Shown here one piece after another: positions 1-9,258 of a DNA stretch of 64,000 nt (positions are counted from its first letter, which is position 1; every line of letters begins with the position of its first letter). Origin of the DNA: Herbinix luporum (GTDB lineage: Bacteria; Bacillota; Clostridia; Lachnospirales; Lachnospiraceae); NCBI RefSeq assembly GCF_900070325.1, contig NZ_LN879430.1, forward strand, positions 1,109,379-1,173,378, in the 5' to 3' direction. The translations under genes and the position numbers were made by a program. The notes beneath the pieces were generated by a model. It searched no databases. It saw only the letters and a list, made by a program, of their open reading frames with translations, and was not told the origin of the DNA.

Positions 1-1
1 A

Positions 2-1849
2 GATGAGGCAGAGGATTTTATAAAGCAAATTGCTCCTAAGCTTTATCCTAAGTTAGAATTTGTATCTTCTAATTATGATGGCATCTATAATAACTCCTAT
101 ACTTATGTCTTTAATAGGAAAGAAAATGGAATTATATTCCCTGATAATTTAGTAACAATCAGTGTTGATGCCCATACAGGGGAAGTAAAATCTGCCTATC
201 TAGATTGGTTATATGATGCTAATATACCGTCAGCCCACAGCAAAATTACTAAAGAAGAAGCCGCTAAGCTTATAGGTGAAAATCTTAATATGAAGCTAAC
301 TTATAAAACAGACTATTATCAAATCTTTGAAGAGGGTAAAAGCGAAATAAAAAAGAAGGCATTTTTAGTTTATGAGCCTGATATTCCCTATATTTCAATA
401 GACGCCAAGTCAGGTGAAGTATACTTAACTAAATCTGAATGGGTAGAGAAGAAAGTTGATAATCCTAGTAAAGAAGCTGAAGAAAAAGATGATGTAGCAA
501 AATCCCCTGCAGGTGTTCTTACAGAAGAAGAGATAGCAAAAATTAAAGAGTTAGAAAATCTTATTAGCAAGGAAAAAGCATTAGAAATATTAAGATCTAA
601 TCCATATCTTTATATAGATGAAAATCTTATAAGCTTTACTGCCAGCTTAAGTAAATCCTATGGGGCTAATGATAAGGAAAGCATATATGTATGGACTCTA
701 GTTTTAAGGGATGAGAGGCCTGTAGATAATGATAGGGACGATTACAGGGCCTTTGCCCATGCAACAGTGGATGCCAAGACAGGAAAGATTTTAAGCTTTA
801 ATGCCAGTCTTAAGAATAATTATGACTACCAGACAGGTAAATGGCTTCCGGTTAAAATTAAATATGACAGGGAATATGGACAAAAAGTTTTTGAGAAATT
901 CCTAAATGGTCAAATAAAAGACAGGTTTAAAAAGACTAAACTGGTAGATCAAGGCCATGATTATATAGCCTATTATAAAGAGGATAATGCCCCTGTATAT
1001 GGCGGCTATTACTACCGGTATAATCGTTTTAATGAAGGTGTAGAATTTTCCTACAACAGTATTTATGGGGCGATAGACGGTGTAAGCGGTAAGATTTATT
1101 CATATAACTGCAATTGGGATGATGATATCATCTTTGAATCACCTAGAAATGCCATGACTGATAAGGATGCATTTGACCATTATATCAGTAAGGATGGATT
1201 TGATTTAAAATATGAAGTAAATGTAATTAATCAATATGATCCTGATTATAAGGCCCATAAAGCTTATTATGATTATTCAGAGGCTTATGAAATACGTTTA
1301 GTTTATCGTCCTGATATCTATCCTTATTATATTTCTCCTTTTACTGGAGAACAACTAGATGACAGGGGCCAAGTTTATAAAGGGTCTAAAACCTATGCCT
1401 ATAATGATATAGCTGATACAAAAGAAAATCGAGAGATACTTATACTTGCGGATATGAATATCGGTTTTGAAGGTGAGAATTTCAATCCTGATAAATTAAT
1501 TACCGTAAGTGAAATAAATCAACTTTTAGAAAGTCTTGGTTACTATACAAAGGACAGTGAAGATGCCATGGATTCTTCTAAGTTAATTACCAGGGAAGAA
1601 TTGGCTTATAGTTTTATTAAAAGACTTGGTCTTGAAAATGTGGCTAAATTATCAGAAATATATAAAACCGGCTATTACGATGAAAGCCATATAAGTTCTA
1701 AATATCTTGGGGCAGTGGCACTGGCTAAGGGCTTAAAACTGTTTCCAAACCAGGATAGTAATAATTTCTTTCCAAAGAATAATATAAGCAGAAGGGAAGC
1801 CGTACAACTGATTATAAACTTTGTTAGCGTAGCTAATGAAAGTAGATAG
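2..1849 (+). CDS. YcdB/PepSY-like repeat protein with C-terminal SLH domains (5' truncated by window edge)
   Basis: The frame is already open at base 2, so the ATG at 290 is internal and the N-terminus lies outside the window. The visible protein holds repeated beta-rich units, each with a variant of the phrase D-A-K-S/T-G-E/K (VDAHTGEV, IDAKSGEV, VDAKTGKI, then DGVSGKI), which resembles YcdB/YcdC and PepSY-type domains. The last 130 or so residues carry SLH-type blocks (ITREELAYSFIKRLGL, later ISRREAVQLI), which bind secondary cell-wall polymers. By family this is a secreted, wall-attached protein; YcdB-like domains are often linked to protease inhibition or peptidase propeptides, but the substrate is unknown. 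It is convergent with rpsT and separated from it by a hairpin. Signal peptide and total length cannot be seen. Confidence 0.75.
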   Translation, partial: DEAEDFIKQIAPKLYPKLEFVSSNYDGIYNNSYTYVFNRKENGIIFPDNLVTISVDAHTGEVKSAYLDWLYDANIPSAHSKITKEEAAKLIGENLNMKLTYKTDYYQIFEEGKSEIKKKAFLVYEPDIPYISIDAKSGEVYLTKSEWVEKKVDNPSKEAEEKDDVAKSPAGVLTEEEIAKIKELENLISKEKALEILRSNPYLYIDENLISFTASLSKSYGANDKESIYVWTLVLRDERPVDNDRDDYRAFAHATVDAKTGKILSFNASLKNNYDYQTGKWLPVKIKYDREYGQKVFEKFLNGQIKDRFKKTKLVDQGHDYIAYYKEDNAPVYGGYYYRYNRFNEGVEFSYNSIYGAIDGVSGKIYSYNCNWDDDIIFESPRNAMTDKDAFDHYISKDGFDLKYEVNVINQYDPDYKAHKAYYDYSEAYEIRLVYRPDIYPYYISPFTGEQLDDRGQVYKGSKTYAYNDIADTKENREILILADMNIGFEGENFNPDKLITVSEINQLLESLGYYTKDSEDAMDSSKLITREELAYSFIKRLGLENVAKLSEIYKTGYYDESHISSKYLGAVALAKGLKLFPNQDSNNFFPKNNISRREAVQLIINFVSVANESR

Positions 1850-1875
1850 TAACAATAGTAATAAAGGATAATTAA

Positions 1876-1924
1876 AAGGGCTGTCTATATAATTTGCTTA
1901 TAAGCAAATTATTGGGCAGCCCTT
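1876..1924. terminator. Bidirectional intrinsic terminator between the SLH gene and rpsT
   Basis: Outer arms AAGGGCTG and CAGCCCTT flank an inner 11-bp stem TAATTTGCTTA/TAAGCAAATTA. On the minus strand the hairpin runs into TTTTAATT, which fits rpsT termination; the + strand tail is weaker (TTGTTAT). It sits between two converging genes. Confidence 0.8.
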
Positions 1925-1952
1925 GTTATATCTAGATTTAATTTAAATTAAA

Positions 1953-2216
1953 TTAAGCTAATGAGTTAACTTTTTTTGTTAAACGAGACACTTTTCTGGA
2001 AGCTGTGTTCCTGTGAATTACGCCTTTGGAACATGCTTTTTCGATTTCAGAAATAGCAAGAGACAGATTTGCCTTAGCAAGCTCCTTATCATTAGCAGCA
2101 ATAGCAGTCTCGACCTTTTTAATCATGGTCTTTACCTTGGATCTGATAGCCTTATTTCTTTCAGCTCTCTTTGCATTTACTAAAATCCTTTTTTTCGCAG
2201 ATTTAATGTTAGCCAA
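1953..2216 (-). CDS. rpsT: 30S ribosomal protein S20
   Basis: An 87-residue basic protein that begins ANIKSAKKRILVNAKRAERN and is rich in Lys and Arg along predicted helices, as is typical of S20, which binds 16S rRNA in the body of the small subunit. The normal length is 85-90 residues. The start codon is TTG (complement of 2214-2216), placed 6 bases after a strong GGAGGT; no ATG gives the conserved N-terminus. The gene is monocistronic, has its own promoter at 2362-2390 and a leader of about 140 nt. E. coli rpsT also uses a UUG start, which is tied to its translational autoregulation; whether the same holds here is inference. Confidence 0.97.
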   Translation of the reverse strand: MANIKSAKKRILVNAKRAERNKAIRSKVKTMIKKVETAIAANDKELAKANLSLAISEIEKACSKGVIHRNTASRKVSRLTKKVNSLA

Positions 2217-2361
2217 TATTGCACCTCCAAAATTATAATAATTTTACAACCATAGTTCCAAGGACAACATTGAGAGAGTGGAATGCGAATCTTGGATTGG
2301 TGGTATTTACTTTGTTTCATTAAATCCGGACACGGTCGTTATAATGAAAACATACTATTAT

Positions 2362-2390
2362 ATAGTAGTATAATGATTTAATAATGTCAA
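2362..2390 (-). promoter_or_regulatory. Sigma-A type promoter of rpsT
   Basis: On the minus strand TTGACA (2390-2385), a 17-base spacer and TACTAT (2367-2362). The predicted transcript start near 2355 leaves a leader of roughly 140 nt before the TTG codon. The rest of the 2217-2485 gap holds no gene. Confidence 0.7.
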
Positions 2391-2485
2391 TACATATTTT
2401 TTAAACTCTTGCAAAAAATATTAGTGTCATTGGAATATTCGGTAAAGAGTATAAAAATTATCATTAATTTGATGGAGGTAAGCAA

Positions 2486-3403
2486 ATGGAGCATAAAATA
2501 AGAACGGACCTTGCCCTTGAAGTGAGAGAAAGCTTTCCTGAGGACGATGTTGAAATAAAGGGTGTTATATTAACCGAGGAAATAGATGAAAAAAACAATA
2601 TCCGAATAACTACTGTTGAAATCAAAGATGATAAAGGGGCTAAGGCTATGCAAAAGCCTATAGGAACATATATAACCATTGAAGCACCTGAGCTAAATAA
2701 TGCTTCAGATGATTATCATAAACCGGTTTCTGAATTAATAGCTAAATATCTTAGAAAACTTACAGGGGATTTAAGTCATGATGAGGTACTGGTGGTTGGG
2801 CTAGGTAACCGTGAAGTGACTCCCGATGCCCTTGGTCCTCAAGTTGTAGACAATCTATTTGTTACAAGGCATCTTATTCGTGAATATGGAGATGAATTTA
2901 AAGTAAGAAATAATCTTGGTAGTGTCAGTGCTATCTCTCCCGGTGTAATGGCCCAAACCGGAATGGAAACCATGGAAATAATAAAAGGAATTATTAAAGA
3001 AACCAAACCTAGACTGATTATTGTAATCGATGCCCTAGCCTCAAGAAGTATTCACAGGTTAAATACCACGGTTCAAATATCAGATACCGGAATTAGTCCG
3101 GGCTCAGGAGTGGGAAATAACCGTAAGGCCCTTAATGAAGAAAGTCTTGGGGTCAAGGTAATTGCCATAGGTGTTCCTACCGTAGTAGATGCTGCCACTA
3201 TTGTAGCTGATACCTTAACAAAATATATGGAATCCACAGGATTTGGTGAAGAAGATATCTTTCAATTTATTTCAGAAGTTAACGGCAGTCAGATGTATAA
3301 TATGTTTGTTACACCAAAAAATATTGATGAAGCAGTAAAAGAAATTAGTTATACCTTATCAGAAGCTCTTAACTCCTGTTTTTCCCAACCCATAATCACT
3401 TAG
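2486..3403 (+). CDS. gpr: Spore germination protease GPR
   Basis: A 305-residue homologue of the aspartate-type endoprotease that degrades small acid-soluble spore proteins at germination (family A25). The conserved N-terminal block IRTDLALE is at residues 5-12, and the core VVGLGNREVTPDALGPQVVDNL and VIDALASRS segments are intact, with the Asp residues expected for this family. The protein is shorter than the Bacillus enzymes (about 370), as in many clostridia. The ATG follows GATGGAGG. It lies just upstream of spoIIP, the usual gpr-spoIIP pairing. In Bacillus the gene is made in the forespore under sigma-F/G; I saw no convincing sigma-A promoter in front of it. Confidence 0.95.
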   Translation: MEHKIRTDLALEVRESFPEDDVEIKGVILTEEIDEKNNIRITTVEIKDDKGAKAMQKPIGTYITIEAPELNNASDDYHKPVSELIAKYLRKLTGDLSHDEVLVVGLGNREVTPDALGPQVVDNLFVTRHLIREYGDEFKVRNNLGSVSAISPGVMAQTGMETMEIIKGIIKETKPRLIIVIDALASRSIHRLNTTVQISDTGISPGSGVGNNRKALNEESLGVKVIAIGVPTVVDAATIVADTLTKYMESTGFGEEDIFQFISEVNGSQMYNMFVTPKNIDEAVKEISYTLSEALNSCFSQPIIT

Positions 3404-3404
3404 G

Positions 3405-3455
3405 TACTAAAAACAAGTCAATTGAATATAATGAATTAGGCTTGTTGTTTTAGTA
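3405..3455 (+). terminator. Imperfect hairpin between gpr and spoIIP
   Basis: TACTAAAAACAAG (3405-3417) pairs with CTTGTTGTTTTAGTA (3441-3455) with a two-base bulge; the loop is AT-rich. No clean T-run follows, so it may act as a weak terminator or a processing signal that lets gpr and spoIIP be expressed differently. Confidence 0.4.
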
Positions 3456-3477
3456 TCCCTATGGTTTGGAGGCAGTG

Positions 3478-4818
3478 ATGAAAAAATTCCGATTTAAGGA
3501 CAGAAGAAGGCGTTATCAAATAATACCTGCAATTGCCATTATAATATCCATATTTTTTTTGATATACGCCTTTACCCTGTCATTTTCTAAGGAAATTGGC
3601 CAAGCTAAAGTAAAAATGAAAAGATCCATTATATCCGGAATATACTCCAATATAATGGATTCAGGATCTGCACTGGTAGCTTATCAAAGTGCAGATAAAA
3701 AACATTCGTATCCCTTCCCCCTAAATTTAGCTTCCAATTTTTATAATCTACATCAATATGTATCAGCCAGTATATCTTTACCTAAGAAGTACGACACTTT
3801 AATTACAAAAGAAGAGGTTCATAAGCAAGTAGATATAACACATATTAATAATGGGAACTTGACCAAGGAATATATTTTAACTAATGGGGCTATCTTAGAC
3901 AAGAAAGAATATCAAGAATATTTAGAAACAGAAGTAGACTCTTTTGAAAACACTCAGGAGCTACCGGTAGTAATTATGGAAGGGGCTATAGATCAAAATC
4001 AGTTTTATATAGGAAAAAATCAAAATGCAATTGAAACCATGAGAACATTTAACGGAACCCCCTTTACTTTAGAGCAACTTAAGGATTTCAATTTCTTAAT
4101 CAGTCATTTTTATATAATAGATCCTTCTACAAAGGTTACTGATAATTTATTTAATTCTGAACAACTACTTAAAAAGGATATGACAATAAAAACTACTAAC
4201 GATAAGCCTCAGATTCTAATCTATCATACTCACTCCCAGGAGGCATTTTTAGATAGCAGGGAAGGAATTGAAGAAGATACTGTTGTGGGTATAGGGGATT
4301 TGTTAGCTGAAATATTAGAGGAAAAGTATGGATACAATGTAATCCATGATCGTAGTGTATATGATTTGGTTGATGGAAAATTAGATAGAAACCAGGCCTA
4401 TAATTATGCCAGGAAATCTATAAAAAAGATATTAGATAAACACCCCAGTATTGAGGTTGTTATTGACTTACATAGGGACGGAGCCAAAAAACGTTCCACT
4501 TACATAAAGGGAGAAGAAACAGCTCAGATTATGTTATTAAATGGTTTAAGCAGGAATCAAAATGGTCCTATTAGTAGGCTTGATAATCCATATCTTCAGG
4601 ATAATTTAGCATTTAGCCTGCAACTACAATTAAAATCTTTAGAGTTATATCCGGGCTTATTATATAAAAACTACTTACAGGCATATAGATATAATCTAGA
4701 TCTTAGACCTAAGAGTATCTTAATGGAATTAGGAACCCACAAAAACTCCCTAAAATCTGCAAAAAATGCTATAGAACCTTTTGCAGATATATTAAATGCT
4801 GTACTAAAAGGGGAATAA
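3478..4818 (+). CDS. spoIIP: Stage II sporulation protein P (SpoIIP)
   Basis: A 446-residue peptidoglycan hydrolase of the engulfment DMP complex (SpoIID-SpoIIM-SpoIIP), acting in the mother-cell membrane on septal peptidoglycan. A basic N-terminus precedes one membrane segment at about residues 15-35. The C-terminal catalytic part shows ILIYHTHSQEAF, VIDLHRDG and the late ILMELGTHKNS segment, which carry the zinc-ligand His and Glu residues of the family. The ATG at 3478 lies 5 bases after GGAGG; an in-frame TTG at 3466 would overlap that site and is rejected. SpoIIM, its partner, is at 52489 in this window; SpoIID is not present. Confidence 0.95.
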   Translation: MKKFRFKDRRRRYQIIPAIAIIISIFFLIYAFTLSFSKEIGQAKVKMKRSIISGIYSNIMDSGSALVAYQSADKKHSYPFPLNLASNFYNLHQYVSASISLPKKYDTLITKEEVHKQVDITHINNGNLTKEYILTNGAILDKKEYQEYLETEVDSFENTQELPVVIMEGAIDQNQFYIGKNQNAIETMRTFNGTPFTLEQLKDFNFLISHFYIIDPSTKVTDNLFNSEQLLKKDMTIKTTNDKPQILIYHTHSQEAFLDSREGIEEDTVVGIGDLLAEILEEKYGYNVIHDRSVYDLVDGKLDRNQAYNYARKSIKKILDKHPSIEVVIDLHRDGAKKRSTYIKGEETAQIMLLNGLSRNQNGPISRLDNPYLQDNLAFSLQLQLKSLELYPGLLYKNYLQAYRYNLDLRPKSILMELGTHKNSLKSAKNAIEPFADILNAVLKGE

Positions 4819-4834
4819 AAGAAATCTAATTATC

Positions 4835-4863
4835 TTGTAACACAATTTCTCATATGTTATAAT
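4835..4863 (+). promoter_or_regulatory. Sigma-A type promoter of lepA-hemW
   Basis: TTGTAA (4835-4840), 17-base spacer, TATAAT (4858-4863), about 100 bases before the lepA start. Confidence 0.75.
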
Positions 4864-4968
4864 GTACGCGATAAAGAAGAGTACCAAGATTTGTTTTTTC
4901 ACTAGCTTTTCTGGATAAATAGATTTTTCATCACATTTTGTGAGATTATTATACACAGGAGGATTGAC

Positions 4969-6780
4969 ATGGGCTTAGACCAGAGTAAAATAAGAAACTT
5001 TTGTATTATAGCACATATTGACCATGGTAAATCTACATTAGCAGATAGAATAATAGAAAAAACGGGATTACTAACTAGCAGAGAGATGCAGTCTCAGGTT
5101 TTGGACAATATGGACTTAGAAAGAGAAAGAGGCATTACAATTAAGGCACAGACCGTTAGGACAGTATATCAATCAAAATCCGGTGAAGAGTATATCTTTA
5201 ACCTGATTGATACCCCGGGACATGTTGACTTTAATTATGAGGTCTCAAGAAGCTTGGCAGCTTGTGAAGGGGCAATCTTGGTGGTGGATGCCGCCCAGGG
5301 AATTGAAGCCCAGACCCTTGCCAATGTTTACCTTGCTCTTGATCATGATTTGGAGATTATGCCTGTAATTAATAAAATTGACCTTCCCAGTGCTGATCCG
5401 CAAAGAGTAATTTCTGAAATTGAAGATATCATTGGCCTAGAAGCCAGTGATGCACCATTAATTTCAGCAAAACAAGGACTTAATATAGATGAAGTCTTAG
5501 AGCAGATTGTTAAAAAAATTCCTGCCCCTAAAGGGGATGTAAAAGCACCCTTAAAGGCATTGATTTTTGATTCGCTTTACGATCCTTATAAAGGGGTTAT
5601 TATATTTTGCAGGATAATGGAAGGTACCGTAAGAAAGGGAACCGAAATTAAAATGATGGCAACCGGTGCATGTTCAGAGGTGGTTGAGCTGGGGACTTTT
5701 GGAGCCGGACAATTTATACCTTGTGAGGAACTGACTGCCGGAATGGTAGGATATATAACTGCCAGCTTGAAGAATGTTAAGGATACCAGAGTAGGAGATA
5801 CCGTAACCGATGCAAAAAGACCTTGTGATGAGCCGCTTCCCGGCTATAAAAAAGTTTTGCCTATGGTATACTGTGGTATGTATCCTTCAGATGGGGCTAA
5901 ATATCCGGATCTTAGGGATGCTCTTGAAAAACTTCAGCTAAACGATGCCTCCTTACAATTTGAGCCGGAAACTTCAGTAGCCTTAGGTTTTGGCTTTAGA
6001 TGTGGATTTTTAGGACTGCTCCATCTTGAGATTATTCAGGAAAGATTGGAGAGGGAATATAATCTAGATATTGTTACCACAGCACCTAGTGTAATCTATA
6101 AGGCCTATTTAACCGACGGACAAGTTATAGATATAACAAATCCCACCAATATGCCGGATCCGACCCTAATTGATTATATGGAGGAGCCCTTTGTAAACGC
6201 AGAGATTATGGTTACCAAGGAATTTGTCGGTCAAATTATGTCCTTATGTCAGGAGAGACGGGGCATTTACTTGGGAATGGAATATATAGAGGAAAATAGG
6301 GCCCTATTAAAATATGAGCTTCCTCTAAATGAAATTATCTATGATTTTTTTGATGCCTTAAAATCTAGATCAAGGGGTTATGCTTCCTTTGACTATGAAT
6401 TAAAGGGTTATGTTAGGTCTGAACTGGTAAAACTGGATATTTTAATTAATAGAGAAGAAGTGGATGCCCTATCATTTATCGTTCATGCCGACAGTGCCTA
6501 TGAAAGAGGCAGAAAAATGTGTGAAAAGTTAAAAGAAGAAATTCCCCGCCATTTATTTGAAATACCTATTCAAGCAGCCATTGGCAGTAAAATTATTGCA
6601 AGAGAAACTGTCAAAGCAGTACGTAAGGATGTACTGGCAAAATGTTACGGCGGTGATATAAGCAGAAAGAAAAAGCTTCTAGAAAAGCAGAAGGAAGGTA
6701 AAAAGAGGATGCGCCAGATTGGAAGTGTAGAAATTCCTCAAAAAGCCTTTATGAGCGTATTGAAGCTAGATGATAATTAG
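4969..6780 (+). CDS. lepA: Elongation factor 4 (LepA)
   Basis: A 603-residue translational GTPase, the normal length for LepA. The G1 motif is in [10 protein letters not shown] near residue 18, followed by RERGITI (switch I), DTPGHVDF (G3) and NKIDLPSA (G4). The EF-G-like domains and the LepA-specific C-terminal domain follow, ending in a Lys/Arg-rich tail ([15 protein letters not shown]). EF4 acts on stalled or mistranslocated ribosomes and assists assembly of the small subunit. The ATG follows AGGAGG with normal spacing. hemW follows after 28 bases and probably shares the transcript; lepA-hemN/W-hrcA is a common order in Firmicutes. Confidence 0.98.
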   Translation: MGLDQSKIRNFCIIAHIDHGKSTLADRIIEKTGLLTSREMQSQVLDNMDLERERGITIKAQTVRTVYQSKSGEEYIFNLIDTPGHVDFNYEVSRSLAACEGAILVVDAAQGIEAQTLANVYLALDHDLEIMPVINKIDLPSADPQRVISEIEDIIGLEASDAPLISAKQGLNIDEVLEQIVKKIPAPKGDVKAPLKALIFDSLYDPYKGVIIFCRIMEGTVRKGTEIKMMATGACSEVVELGTFGAGQFIPCEELTAGMVGYITASLKNVKDTRVGDTVTDAKRPCDEPLPGYKKVLPMVYCGMYPSDGAKYPDLRDALEKLQLNDASLQFEPETSVALGFGFRCGFLGLLHLEIIQERLEREYNLDIVTTAPSVIYKAYLTDGQVIDITNPTNMPDPTLIDYMEEPFVNAEIMVTKEFVGQIMSLCQERRGIYLGMEYIEENRALLKYELPLNEIIYDFFDALKSRSRGYASFDYELKGYVRSELVKLDILINREEVDALSFIVHADSAYERGRKMCEKLKEEIPRHLFEIPIQAAIGSKIIARETVKAVRKDVLAKCYGGDISRKKKLLEKQKEGKKRMRQIGSVEIPQKAFMSVLKLDDN

Positions 6781-6808
6781 GCATATACCTAATTAAGGAG
6801 CTGAAAGA

Positions 6809-8062
6809 ATGGACAAGAAAAAAAGAATAGATAGGGGAACATGGAAAAAGGAACTAAGACTTTATGTCCATGTTCCTTTTTGTGTAAGAAAATGTTACTA
6901 TTGTGACTTTTTATCAGGGCCTTCCAATCAAGAAGGTATTGATACTTATTTTGAAGCCTTATATAAGGAAATTAATAGTTATAAAAATAGAGGGGATGAT
7001 TATCGTATTAGTTCGGTATTTATCGGAGGAGGAACCCCTTCTTGTGTAGATTCAGGAAAAATTGTTCGAACCCTAGAGGAATTAAAAAATGTATTTGAAT
7101 TTAAAAAAGAAGCAGAGATTACCATAGAAGTCAATCCCGGTACCGTGGAAATGGATTCTATAGCCGATAATAAGCTGCTTAATTATAAAAAGGCCGGAAT
7201 AAACCGCTTAAGCTTTGGGCTTCAGTCAACCATAGACAGCGAACTTAAGCTTCTTGGAAGAATTCATACTTATGCTCAGTTTGAAGATAATTATAAACTG
7301 GCAAGGAATTTGGGCTTTAATAATATTAATATTGATTTAATGTCTGCCCTGCCGGGACAAAATATAAAGACTTGGGAAGAGGGGCTTGTAAAGATATGCA
7401 AACTAGAACCGGAACATATATCTGCCTATAGTTTGATTATTGAAGAAGGAACCCCTTTTTATGAAATGTATGGACCGGAGGGAAGGATGAAGGATAAATT
7501 GCCTTCAGAGGAAGAGGAAGGAGAAATCTACAATCTGACAAGGGAGATTCTATTATCAGCAGGTTACCAAAGATATGAGATATCCAATTATGCAAAACAA
7601 GGATATGAATGTAGCCATAATCTAGCTTATTGGGAAGTAGATAATTATCTGGGTCTTGGTCTAGGGGCGGCTTCTCTTATAAATAATCAGAGATTTCATA
7701 ATACCTATAAGTTGGAGGAATACCTTGATTTAATATTAAATAATAATACTAAGCTTAATTCATTAGATAGTACTAATACCAACTTAGAATATGATCCCTT
7801 TAATATTCGAAAGGATATTGAAGTTTTATCAAAAAATCAACAGATGGAAGAGTTTATGTTCCTTGGCCTTAGAAAAACCAAAGGAATAAGTAAAGAAACC
7901 TTTTATAATAAATTTGGTCTATCAATATATGAGATATATGGTAATGTCCTTAATAAACTTGAGAAACAGGGCCTGATAACTACAGATGATAAAAGAATTT
8001 GGCTTACTGATTATGGTATAGATATCAGTAATAGGGTATTGGCAGATTTTTTATTGGACTAA
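6809..8062 (+). CDS. hemW: Radical SAM heme chaperone HemW (HemN-like)
   Basis: A 417-residue radical SAM protein. The cluster-binding motif C-x3-C-x2-C is seen in PFCVRKCYYCDF at residues 24-35, followed by IGGGTPS (SAM binding) and a C-terminal winged-helix-like region. HemW proteins were long annotated as oxygen-independent coproporphyrinogen oxidases but are heme carriers; the position between lepA and hrcA is the usual one for HemW in Firmicutes. No other heme genes are in the window. The stretch from residue 305 to 335 is Asn-rich (NNNTKLNS) and looks like a lineage insertion. Confidence 0.9.
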   Translation: MDKKKRIDRGTWKKELRLYVHVPFCVRKCYYCDFLSGPSNQEGIDTYFEALYKEINSYKNRGDDYRISSVFIGGGTPSCVDSGKIVRTLEELKNVFEFKKEAEITIEVNPGTVEMDSIADNKLLNYKKAGINRLSFGLQSTIDSELKLLGRIHTYAQFEDNYKLARNLGFNNINIDLMSALPGQNIKTWEEGLVKICKLEPEHISAYSLIIEEGTPFYEMYGPEGRMKDKLPSEEEEGEIYNLTREILLSAGYQRYEISNYAKQGYECSHNLAYWEVDNYLGLGLGAASLINNQRFHNTYKLEEYLDLILNNNTKLNSLDSTNTNLEYDPFNIRKDIEVLSKNQQMEEFMFLGLRKTKGISKETFYNKFGLSIYEIYGNVLNKLEKQGLITTDDKRIWLTDYGIDISNRVLADFLLD

Positions 8063-8081
8063 GCTTTATGTAAATTAATCC

Positions 8082-8110
8082 TTGACAAATAGAAATGATA
8101 GTGATATTTT
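8082..8110 (+). promoter_or_regulatory. Sigma-A promoter of the hrcA-grpE-dnaK operon
   Basis: TTGACA (8082-8087), 17-base spacer, TATTTT (8105-8110). The predicted start of transcription falls just ahead of the CIRCE repeat. Confidence 0.85.
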
Positions 8111-8121
8111 ATTACTAGATG

Positions 8122-8148
8122 TTAGCACTCAAATCTAGTGAGTGCTAA
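8122..8148 (+). promoter_or_regulatory. CIRCE operator (HrcA binding site)
   Basis: A perfect match to the CIRCE consensus: TTAGCACTC (8122-8130), 9-base spacer, GAGTGCTAA (8140-8148). It overlaps the start of transcription and lies 57 bases before hrcA, so the operon is expected to be repressed by HrcA and induced by heat through titration of GroE. It is the only CIRCE seen in the window. Confidence 0.97.
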
Positions 8149-8205
8149 TTAAATAGTTTCAAAAGATTAATTAAAATATTTTTTATTATTGGATTAGGTG
8201 ATTGA

Positions 8206-9237
8206 ATGCACGGGCTGGATGAAAGAAAATTAAAAATTTTGCAAGCCATAATACAAAATTATCTGGATACAGGTGAGCCTGTGGGATCCAGAACCATTTC
8301 TAAGTTAACGGATCTTAACTTAAGCTCGGCTACAATCCGTAATGAGATGTCGGATTTGGAGGATATGGGCTATATATTCCAGCCCCATACTTCTGCCGGT
8401 AGAATTCCTACGGATAAGGGTTACCGCCTTTATGTGGATATGCTTCTTATGGAAAAAAATACAGAGCTTGAAAATATGAAAGGTATTCTTATAGAGAAGG
8501 CAGATCGTTTAGAAAGTCTGCTCCAGCAAGTGGCTAGACTTCTGGCAGTGAATACAAATTATACCACTATGGTAACCACACCCCAATACAAAAAAAAGGT
8601 TAAATTTATACAGTTGACTGAAATTGATGAAGATCAGTTACTGGCTGTTTTAGTATTTGAAGGTAATATAGTAAAGAACAAAATATTAAAAACATCAGTA
8701 AGCTTAACTAAGGAAACAATTTTAAAGTTAAATATTGTACTTAATACCTTTCTCCAAGGACTGGACCTTTCAGCTATTAATCTTCCTATTATTACTAAGA
8801 TGAAGGAACAAGCTGGGGAATATAGAGAATTAGTAAATGATATTTTAGAGGCCATAATGCAGGCTGTCACCGAAGATGATGACTTTGAGATTTATACATC
8901 AGGAACCACTAATATACTTAGGTATCCGGAATTAAGTGACGCCAATAAAGCCTCTGAACTTTTATATACTTTAGAAGAAAAAGAAATGCTATCAGAACTA
9001 ATTCACCATCGAATGGAGAATGATAAAAACAGGGGAATACAAGTCTACATAGGTGAAGAGACCCCTATAGAATCCATGAAGGACTGCGCTGTTGTAACAG
9101 CCACATATGAAATAGATGAAGGTGTATATGGTAAAGTTGGTATCATCGGTCCTAAGAGAATGGATTATGAAAAGGTTGTCACTACTTTGCAGACTTTAAT
9201 GGCTCAGCTGGATGATATATTTAAGAATAAAACGTAA
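8206..9237 (+). CDS. hrcA: Heat-inducible transcription repressor HrcA
   Basis: A 343-residue repressor of class I heat-shock genes. The N-terminal winged helix (residues about 5-75) has the family signature TGEPVGSRTI, SSATIRNEM and YIFQPHTSAGRIPTDKGYR; the GAF-like inserted dimerisation domain follows. It binds the CIRCE element directly upstream, giving autoregulation. The ATG at 8206 follows TTAGGTG by 5 bases. It is the first gene of hrcA-grpE-dnaK-dnaJ. Confidence 0.98.
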   Translation: MHGLDERKLKILQAIIQNYLDTGEPVGSRTISKLTDLNLSSATIRNEMSDLEDMGYIFQPHTSAGRIPTDKGYRLYVDMLLMEKNTELENMKGILIEKADRLESLLQQVARLLAVNTNYTTMVTTPQYKKKVKFIQLTEIDEDQLLAVLVFEGNIVKNKILKTSVSLTKETILKLNIVLNTFLQGLDLSAINLPIITKMKEQAGEYRELVNDILEAIMQAVTEDDDFEIYTSGTTNILRYPELSDANKASELLYTLEEKEMLSELIHHRMENDKNRGIQVYIGEETPIESMKDCAVVTATYEIDEGVYGKVGIIGPKRMDYEKVVTTLQTLMAQLDDIFKNKT

Positions 9238-9258
9238 TTTGAAAGGTGGTTATGACTA

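Noticed and set aside
2026..2238. Plus-strand open frame opposite rpsT
   Set aside because: It is the mirror of the S20 gene; no ribosome-binding site and no known family.
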